Of a stretch of 11,196 nt of DNA, positions 6,359 to 11,196 are shown piece by piece. The stretch's first letter is position 1. Every line of letters starts with the position of its first letter. This stretch comes from RGIG4608 sp051867875 (GTDB taxonomy: Bacteria > Bacillota > Clostridia > Oscillospirales > CAG-272), in assembly GCA_051867875.1 (NCBI GenBank), contig JBJDZG010000013.1, forward strand, positions 1-11,196. Direction: 5' to 3'. The notes under the pieces were generated by a model. That model made no database searches, had not been told where the DNA came from, and worked only from the letters and a program-made list of their open reading frames with translations. A program made the position numbers and the translations under genes.

Positions 6359-6377
6359 TGACATTCACTGAATGTCA
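6359..6377. promoter_or_regulatory. Probable XRE operator palindrome
   Basis: TGACATTCA-C-TGAATGTCA is a perfect 9-bp inverted repeat around one base, placed at about +5 to +23 of the predicted transcript. A dimeric Cro/C1-type protein encoded next door would block initiation or elongation from here. The half-site recurs at 6307-6315. Confidence 0.65.
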
Positions 6378-6394
6378 AAACAGGAGGAAAGTAT

Positions 6395-6940
6395 ATGAAG
6401 AAAAAGTTACCGCTTATTTTGGTTGTTGGAATATGTTTATTTTTATTGGTGTGTGTTTTTGCGGGTACGTCAACAGAAGACACGCCAACAAAAAAACCGG
6501 CAAGTACCACTACCACTACTACTGAAAATTCAACAAATAACAAAGAATTGACTTTTGGGTTAAATGAGGTTGCAGTATTTCAAAACTTACAATTTACTGC
6601 CGTTGAACTGAAAGAATCCAAAGGAACTGATTATTTCAGTCCAAATCCGGGAAATATTTTTGTTGGTATTAAATTTACTATTGAAAACATTTCGGACGAA
6701 GAGCAATCTATTAGTTCGCTTTTGTTATTTGAAGGCTATGTTGACGATATTAAGTGCGATTATTCATTTAACGCTGCTTGTGTATTTGATGAAGGAACAA
6801 TAGACGGAACTTTGGCACCCGGCAAAAAGATGGTTGGCTGGTATGCATTGGAAGTGCCCGAAAATTGGTCCACCATTGAATTAGACGTAACAGCTAATTG
6901 GTTATCCCATAACAAAGCCAGATTTTTATTTGAAAAATAA
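6395..6940 (+). CDS. Membrane-anchored DUF4352-type protein
   Basis: A 181-residue exported protein. Residues 1-4 are lysine-rich and 5-23 form a hydrophobic segment. No classical lipobox is present (Leu-Val-Cys at 18-20 is a poor one), so an uncleaved anchor or standard signal peptide is likely. A Thr-rich linker with six consecutive Thr lies at 38-43. About 50-175 form an all-beta domain with the layout of DUF4352/telokin-like Ig folds: VAVFQNLQFTAVEL, then IFVGIKFTIENIS, then GTLAPGKKMVGWYALEVP. Such domains sit on the cell surface and often accompany stress or bacteriocin-related genes; no reaction is known. AGGAGG at 6382-6387 precedes ATG 6395. The gene is divergent from the XRE regulator and probably controlled by it. 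It is AT-rich relative to its neighbours, suggesting acquisition. Confidence 0.8.
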   Translation: MKKKLPLILVVGICLFLLVCVFAGTSTEDTPTKKPASTTTTTTENSTNNKELTFGLNEVAVFQNLQFTAVELKESKGTDYFSPNPGNIFVGIKFTIENISDEEQSISSLLLFEGYVDDIKCDYSFNAACVFDEGTIDGTLAPGKKMVGWYALEVPENWSTIELDVTANWLSHNKARFLFEK

Positions 6941-6981
6941 ATTATTGTATCAAATTTTCAAATGAGTATGCGTAATAAAAC

Positions 6982-7012
6982 AAAGGTGTGCAGAAAAATT
7001 CTGCACACCTTT
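6982..7012. terminator. Shared bidirectional terminator
   Basis: Perfect 14-bp stem AAAGGTGTGCAGAA (6982-6995) with TTCTGCACACCTTT (6999-7012) and loop AAA. T-rich tracts follow on the plus side, and A residues precede for the minus side. It separates the convergent DUF4352 and FAD genes, and its right arm overlaps the FAD gene stop codon. Confidence 0.85.
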
Positions 7013-8607
7013 TAGTTTTTATATTTTTCAAGCATGGCAAGTGCGGAGTAAAATCCGTCGAGAGCCGAGGAGATGATACCGCCGGAATAGCCTGCGCCCT
7101 CTCCTGCGGGATAGATATTCTTGCGGAAAAGCGCTTCGCGCGTGCTTTCGTCGCGGAGCATTCGCACGGGGGCGGTGGTCCTCGTTTCGGGGCCCGTCAG
7201 CACTGCGTCGCCAAGGTAAAAGCCTTTAAGCCACGCGTCAAATTCGCCAAAGCTCTCGCGTAAGGAGATTGTGATAAAGTCGGGGAAATATCTATCGGGC
7301 GATATCGGAACGGTGCCTATCGGATAGGACGGGCGGACGCTTCCGAAAATGCCATCTGGGGCTCGATTTTCCGATAATTCGCTCATTTTGATGGCGGGGG
7401 AGGAGTAGTTGCCACCGGAAAATTCAAATGCCTTGCGTTCAATTTTTCGCTGAAATTCAAAGCCTGCCAAGGGGTGAGCCGACCCGAAATCCTCGGGTGT
7501 TACAGACACGAGGAGCGCGGAGTTTGAATTGTCCGCGTCGCGTCCGAAAGCACTCATTCCGTTGGTAACGACACCGCCTTGCTCGCTCGCCGCGGGCACG
7601 ACCGTGCCGCCCGGGCACATACAGAAGCTGTACACGCTTCGCCCGCTGCCGAGGTGTGTTACGAGATGATACGTCGCCGTTTCGAGCGAGAAATCGTAGC
7701 CCTTGCCGTAGACGAGCTCGTTAATATACTCCCTTGGGTGCTCCACCCTCATACCGACGCCGAAGCCCTTCGGAATCATCTGAAAACCGTTGTCATAAAG
7801 GCTTTTTATGGTGTCCCTTGCGCTGTGTCCGATTGCTAAAACCGCGTCGGTGCAGGGCAGGGAGTGCTCCTCGCCGCCCTTTATGAATTTGAGTCCGCAG
7901 AGCTCATCGTCCCTCAATACAAATTCGGTAAATTTCGCACCGTAAATAAAGCTTCCGCCGTTTTTGACGATTTTTTCGCGTATATTTTTAACTATGTCCG
8001 AGAGCTTGTCCGTGCCGAGATGCGCGGTGGCGGAGTAGGCGATATCGGGCGTCGCGCCCGCCTCAATAAACTCGTCGAGAATTTTCTGCTTGTATTTGTT
8101 CAGCGCTCCGACTTTGAGCTTTCCGTCGGAATAAGTGCCCGCACCGCCCTCGCCGAACTGTACGTTACATTCTTCATTGAGCACTCCAGTTTTTATGAAT
8201 TTTTCAACCTCGCGCGCGCGCTCTCCGACGGGCAGCCCGCGTTCCAAAATGACGGGCTTTGCACCTGCTTCGGCAAGTGCAAGACCTGCAAAAAGCCCGC
8301 AGGGACCTGCGCCGATAACCACGGGGGACAGCTTTTGGGTGTCGTAGCTTCCGTACTCAAAGGTGAGCTCGGGCATCTCGCTCGCCACCTTTTTGCGTAG
8401 TTTCAGCTTTGCTTCAAGCTCGCCGTCAAGGCATACTCCTATGCTCGCCTTGTAGTGAATATTCCCCCTATCGGAAAGGTCAAGGGCGAGCTTTAAGAGC
8501 CTGAAATCCAAAACGTCCGAATCGGTAACGGGCAAAACGGTGCAAATTCTGCTTTTTATGTCGTGATTTGTATATTTAAGAGGTAATTTAGCGTCAATTT
8601 TCAGCAT
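7012..8607 (-). CDS. FAD-dependent oxidoreductase (COG2509-like)
   Basis: A 531-residue cytosolic flavoprotein of the NAD(P)/FAD-dependent dehydrogenase group that Clostridia annotations label 'FAD-dependent protein'; the substrate is unknown. Residues 1-90 form an N-terminal alpha/beta domain typical of this subgroup. The Rossmann dinucleotide site PVVIGAGPCGLFAGL spans 95-109, with GxGxxG at 99-104 and the strand-end acid in ILERG. NVQFGEGGAGTYSDGKL and AIGHSARDT are further family blocks, and the C-terminal PAGEGAGYSGGI closes the FAD site. I chose the ATG at 8607 because GGAGAG lies just upstream on the minus strand; that GGAG is itself part of an in-frame ATG at 8619. It is a single-gene unit, divergent from the M3 peptidase and convergent with the DUF4352 gene. 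It matches the family's usual length. Confidence 0.9.
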   Translation of the reverse strand: MLKIDAKLPLKYTNHDIKSRICTVLPVTDSDVLDFRLLKLALDLSDRGNIHYKASIGVCLDGELEAKLKLRKKVASEMPELTFEYGSYDTQKLSPVVIGAGPCGLFAGLALAEAGAKPVILERGLPVGERAREVEKFIKTGVLNEECNVQFGEGGAGTYSDGKLKVGALNKYKQKILDEFIEAGATPDIAYSATAHLGTDKLSDIVKNIREKIVKNGGSFIYGAKFTEFVLRDDELCGLKFIKGGEEHSLPCTDAVLAIGHSARDTIKSLYDNGFQMIPKGFGVGMRVEHPREYINELVYGKGYDFSLETATYHLVTHLGSGRSVYSFCMCPGGTVVPAASEQGGVVTNGMSAFGRDADNSNSALLVSVTPEDFGSAHPLAGFEFQRKIERKAFEFSGGNYSSPAIKMSELSENRAPDGIFGSVRPSYPIGTVPISPDRYFPDFITISLRESFGEFDAWLKGFYLGDAVLTGPETRTTAPVRMLRDESTREALFRKNIYPAGEGAGYSGGIISSALDGFYSALAMLEKYKN

Positions 8608-8636
8608 TTTGCTCTCCATAACTGTTTATTTGTTTA

Positions 8637-8665
8637 AGTATACCACATTTTTTAGTTAAATGGAA
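8637..8665 (-). promoter_or_regulatory. Candidate promoter of the FAD gene
   Basis: On the minus strand TATACT (8642-8637) is a fair -10 box about 30 nt before the ATG. At 17 nt upstream stands TTCCAT, a poor -35 match. The placement is right but the -35 box is weak. Confidence 0.3.
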
Positions 8666-8704
8666 CAAAAATATTCAGAAATGTCAAAAAAATATCAAAA
8701 AGCC

Positions 8705-8733
8705 TTGACAAACAAAATTAATAGTGTTAATAT
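8705..8733 (+). promoter_or_regulatory. Promoter of the M3 peptidase gene
   Basis: TTGACA (8705-8710), a 17-nt spacer and TAATAT (8728-8733). This predicts a leader of about 60 nt before ATG 8801. Confidence 0.75.
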
Positions 8734-8800
8734 TATAAAAAGTATGAAAAAATTTTTTATATTTTGTTTTAGATTTGCTTTAATGCAAGAAGGAGGAACT

Positions 8801-10537
8801 ATGAATTTGAAATTCAATTTGAAACTCGTTGCGTTGCTCATCGCCGTTCTTATGCTGATGACGTCATGCGAATTTTCCGTTGATGCCATAATGGGACTTA
8901 TCCCCGGGCTCGGAACGACTACGACGACAACAACAACTACTACAACAAAACCAACCACAACCACTACAACAGGGAACTCGGCAAATGCTCAGCCCGCGTT
9001 TGACAGAGATGAACATTCCACGACTCAAAAAGAGCTTCTTGAACGCTACGACCTTACTCAGGAATACATTGATGAAACGCTTGCGCTCCTTGACAGAATG
9101 CTCGAGGTTTCCAAGACTGCAACAATCGTAGATGAAGTTGACGCTCTCTATGATGAATTTGAGGTAAGATTTTATCATATCGCTCAGCAGAATACTATTG
9201 CAAGCATCATTTACTATTGCAATATGAGCAAGCAGGAGTCCATTGACCGCCATCTTGCTACAACCGATATGTTCTATACGGTTCAGGATAAGTATACTGA
9301 AACCTGCCGTTCCATGTATCTTGAATCACCTTTTGCCGATGCACTTTTTGCTGACTGGTCAGAGGAAGAAATTCAGGACCTTCTTGACTACGACCCCACA
9401 ACAGTTGAGCTCAAGAAAGAAATCGAAGAACTCCAGACACAGTACAACGACCTTCCGAGTGATTCCAACTACGACGAGGCGGCTATTGCCATCTACGTTC
9501 AGATAGTTACGAAGAACAACCAGCTTGCAAAGCTCTACGGCTACGGTAACTACTACGATTACGCGTCCGAGAACGTATACGGCAGAGATTACAAGGCTGC
9601 AGACCTCGCAACGTTCAAGGATTACGTAGTAAAATACGTCGTACCCAGCTTCGATACGCTTTACGCAGGCTGGTCGGGATACAGAGATTTCTCAACCACC
9701 AAGCTTAATCTCTTCATCGACTTCCTTACAGGTCCTTTTGATAATATGAAGAAGAATTACCTCATTGATTACCTCAATTCTCTCGAGGGAACAATGGGCG
9801 AGGGTATGAGAGACGTATTTGATAGCAAGAACTGTATCTTTGCAAACAACTCCAATTCTCACCCCACCGCTTTCCAGACATACCTCTATGAAGACGAAAC
9901 ACCCTTCTGCCTTTTCGGAAGCAACGGTCAGTCCTCTAATACGATAGTACACGAGTTAGGTCACTACTATGCGGCTTACACAAATCACGATCTCAATAAC
10001 TACGACCTTTGCGAGACGCATTCGCAGTCTAATGAGTACCTCTTCATCAAGTTCTGTGAGTCCAAGATGAACGGTGAAGTATACTCTGCAATAAGGGCTT
10101 ATAACCTCTTTAATTCCTACTACACAATCATCATGGCTACAATGATGGACGAATTTGAACGCACGGTATACTCGCTCGAAAGCGTTGAGGGTATGACAGC
10201 GGCAGATTTTGACGCTATTATGACTGAGGTTGTCGAAAGCTTCGGACTGGAACCCGATTGGGTTGCCGATAACCTTTCCGACCCCTACGATTACTATAAG
10301 ATGGTTGTAATCGATAACCCCGTTTACTACATAAGCTACGCAATAAGCTCCATCGCAGCAGTTCAGATTTTCGCTATCGCGGAAGAGGACTACAGTGCAG
10401 CTCTCACGGCTTACACAACTCTCGTTGAGGGTGTAACGTCAGAGGACGGATTCCTTGCAGCTCTTAAGATTGCAGGCCTTGCAACTCCCTTTGAAGAGGA
10501 AGCTTTCATAAAGGTTGCTGCTACAATGAGCAAATAA
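8801..10537 (+). CDS. Lipoprotein M3-family zinc metallopeptidase
   Basis: A 578-residue oligoendopeptidase-like (M3) zinc peptidase. The active site is HELGH at residues 384-388 with His384, Glu385 and His388. The third ligand is Glu405 in CETHSQSNE, matching the family's E-x-x-S-x-x-N-E block. Residues 1-22 are a signal peptide ending in lipobox LMTSC, so Cys23 would be lipidated and the enzyme held outside the membrane. A stalk follows with 11 Thr (39-49), Lys-Pro, then 6 Thr (52-57). The rest, about 65-578, is the helical M3 fold with a VYYISYAISS-like C-terminal segment. Most M3 oligopeptidases are cytosolic, so an exported form suggests peptide feeding or cell-surface processing (inference). 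ATG 8801 follows AAGGAGG at 8790-8796; the frame opens at 8660, but that part lies across the promoter. Confidence 0.9.
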   Translation: MNLKFNLKLVALLIAVLMLMTSCEFSVDAIMGLIPGLGTTTTTTTTTTTKPTTTTTTGNSANAQPAFDRDEHSTTQKELLERYDLTQEYIDETLALLDRMLEVSKTATIVDEVDALYDEFEVRFYHIAQQNTIASIIYYCNMSKQESIDRHLATTDMFYTVQDKYTETCRSMYLESPFADALFADWSEEEIQDLLDYDPTTVELKKEIEELQTQYNDLPSDSNYDEAAIAIYVQIVTKNNQLAKLYGYGNYYDYASENVYGRDYKAADLATFKDYVVKYVVPSFDTLYAGWSGYRDFSTTKLNLFIDFLTGPFDNMKKNYLIDYLNSLEGTMGEGMRDVFDSKNCIFANNSNSHPTAFQTYLYEDETPFCLFGSNGQSSNTIVHELGHYYAAYTNHDLNNYDLCETHSQSNEYLFIKFCESKMNGEVYSAIRAYNLFNSYYTIIMATMMDEFERTVYSLESVEGMTAADFDAIMTEVVESFGLEPDWVADNLSDPYDYYKMVVIDNPVYYISYAISSIAAVQIFAIAEEDYSAALTAYTTLVEGVTSEDGFLAALKIAGLATPFEEEAFIKVAATMSK

Positions 10538-10558
10538 TCATTGATTAATAAACACGAC

Positions 10559-10586
10559 AAAACGCCCGCGATATCGCGGGCGTTTT
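10559..10586. terminator. Bidirectional terminator after the M3 gene
   Basis: A perfect 28-bp palindrome: AAAACGCCCGCGAT and its complement, so A-tract, GC stem and T-tract are present in both directions. It starts 21 nt after the M3 stop codon. Confidence 0.85.
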
Positions 10587-10602
10587 AGTTTGGTGCGCGC
10601 GG

Positions 10603-10657
10603 ATCGTGCTATGCACGCTGCGCCACTACTCGCGAATCGTGCTATGCACGCTGCGCC
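10603..10657. repeat. Two 22-nt direct repeats with a hairpin
   Basis: 10603-10624 and 10636-10657 are identical and lie 33 bp apart. Each contains CGTGC-TAT-GCACG, a 5-bp stem with a 3-nt loop, followed by CTGCGCC. Confidence 0.85.
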
Positions 10658-10710
10658 CGCTTTTGAAAAAGCGGGGCAAAACACCCGCTTGGGCGCAGTG
10701 CGAACACAGT
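10656..10710 (+). repeat. Hairpin module with GTGCGAACACAG tail, copy 1
   Basis: Stem CCCGCTTTT/AAAAGCGGG (10656-10675), then a GCAAAAC segment and a conserved end GTGCGAACACAG at 10698-10709. The same layout recurs at 11132-11186 with a changed stem. Confidence 0.7.
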
Positions 10711-10714
10711 AATC

Positions 10715-10746
10715 GTAGGGGGCGACGTCCTCGACGCCCCGTTTTC
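10715..10746 (-). repeat. GC-rich palindromic repeat, copy 2 (reversed)
   Basis: Core 10719-10740 is the exact reverse complement of 5644-5665, with flanks GTAG before and GTTTT after as in the other copies. Stem GGGGCG/CGCCCC, loop 10725-10734. Confidence 0.85.
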
Positions 10747-10778
10747 GACGTCTGCACGAACGGTGAGCGCACCTCAAC

Positions 10779-10808
10779 CGTAGGGACCGGCGTCCCGACG
10801 GTCCGTTT
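10779..10808 (-). repeat. Diverged relative of the palindromic repeat
   Basis: It has the same frame as copy 2 (CGTAGGG before and CCGTTTT after), but the stem is GGACCG (10784-10789) with CGGTCC (10799-10804) around a 9-nt loop. Two stem pairs differ from copy 2 on both sides, so pairing is kept. Confidence 0.7.
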
Positions 10809-10896
10809 TGAAATACAAACAACATAATTGCCGTAAAAATCATTTAGCCGTTTGATTATTTCTCCGAAACTTTCCGTACGTCAACAATTCTACGCT

Positions 10897-10928
10897 TTTC
10901 GGGGCGTCGAGGACGTCGCCCCCTACGG
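10897..10928 (+). repeat. GC-rich palindromic repeat, copy 3
   Basis: Core 10901-10922 is identical to copy 1 and in the same orientation, followed by CTACGG. With copy 2 it forms an inverted pair around 10741-10900. Confidence 0.85.
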
Positions 10929-11024
10929 GTTATATTAAAAATCGACGTTGGGAAAAACGATAGAGTAGGTGCGTAAGGACTCGTCAGACGCCGACAACCG
11001 TGAGGACAGCAAATCTCCTTAGCC

Positions 11025-11125
11025 GCTTTTTCTCTGCTCAAAGAGGCACAGAGAAAAAGCTAACAAAAAGAGACGCCGAGAGAAAATTTCGCCGTTGCGA
11101 CGGCGACAAGGGCTACGCGCCCTTG
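11025..11125. repeat. Chain of hairpins
   Basis: Three perfect stems follow one another: GCTTTTTCTCTG/CAGAGAAAAAGC (11025-11036, 11049-11060), CGCCGT-TGCG-ACGGCG (11090-11105) and CAAGGGC-TACGC-GCCCTTG (11107-11125). A fourth begins at 11132. No gene or promoter is evident, so the strand is undecided. Confidence 0.65.
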
Positions 11126-11131
11126 ACCGCG

Positions 11132-11186
11132 CCGCCTTTTGCAAAAGGCGGGCGAAAACGCAGAACGGGTGCGGTGCGAACACAGA
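11132..11186 (+). repeat. Hairpin module with GTGCGAACACAG tail, copy 2
   Basis: Perfect 20-bp palindrome CCGCCTTTTGCAAAAGGCGG (11132-11151), then GCGAAAAC and GTGCGAACACAG at 11174-11185. Compared with copy 1 the stem gains one C:G pair on both sides while the tail is unchanged. Confidence 0.75.
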
Positions 11187-11196
11187 AAAGCGCTCG

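Larger units (their letters stand above)
10587..11196. other. Gene-free repeat mosaic at the right edge
   Basis: No supported gene. Open frames on both strands mostly translate repeats; recurring GRRPRRP strings come from the palindromic repeat and look spurious. The stretch contains two 22-nt direct repeats, one reversed and one forward copy of the GC-rich palindrome, a covarying relative, two related hairpin modules and a chain of stems at 11025-11151. Only 10809-10896 lacks visible repeat structure. Confidence 0.7.

Noticed and set aside
8660..8800. 47-residue N-terminal extension of the M3 peptidase
   Set aside because: It spans the predicted promoter and leader; ATG 8801 has AAGGAGG and starts a proper lipoprotein signal.
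10538..11041. Small open frames on both strands in the right-edge mosaic
   Set aside because: Their products are translations of palindromic repeats (GRRPRRP strings) with no ribosome sites.
10587..11196. Integron attC-like cassette array
   Set aside because: No cassette genes, no integron integrase and no attC-type core sites; the stems are simple perfect palindromes.

Overview
The window looks like a chromosomal stretch from a gut-type Clostridia (Oscillospiraceae/Ruminococcaceae-like Firmicute). The grounds are strong AGGAGG-type ribosome sites, TTGACA-N17-TATAAT promoters, a Firmicutes-type (class II) galT, secreted proteins with threonine-rich linkers, and GC-rich palindromic intergenic repeats. 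The assignment is by inference only; no rRNA or marker gene is present.

Left part (1-3216): remains of an integrative mobilizable or conjugative element. In order there is a 5'-truncated MobP-type relaxase fragment, a small excisionase-like HTH protein, a full tyrosine integrase and a protein with two excisionase-like HTH domains. The last three are packed 1-14 nt apart and end at a strong terminator. The element stops at the 3' side of a tRNA-Ser(UGA) gene on the minus strand, the usual place for such an integrase to act. The relaxase is cut at its HNH metal-binding motif, so the element is probably no longer mobilizable from its own relaxase.

Middle-left (3217-4092): a non-coding scar zone. 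The 5' half of the tRNA-Ser gene recurs three more times at steps of 191, 208 and 210 bp. The last two steps are tandem copies of a hairpin-rich unit that seems to split a tRNA half. A good promoter then drives galT (4093-5592), the Leloir-pathway uridylyltransferase, with no galK or galE beside it.

Middle (5593-7012): a repeat and hairpin zone, then an AT-rich divergent pair. A small XRE-family regulator (minus) faces a membrane-anchored DUF4352-type protein (plus). Their shared control region has a perfect promoter and a 9+1+9 palindrome that is probably the regulator's operator.

Right part: a cytosolic FAD-dependent oxidoreductase (COG2509-like, minus), convergent with the DUF4352 gene over a shared bidirectional terminator. 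Divergent from it is a lipoprotein M3-family metallopeptidase with a HELGH site and a poly-Thr stalk. The last 600 bp (10587-11196) hold no gene I can support. They are a mosaic of at least three palindromic repeat types, one of which also occurs after galT, and some copies carry compensatory stem changes.
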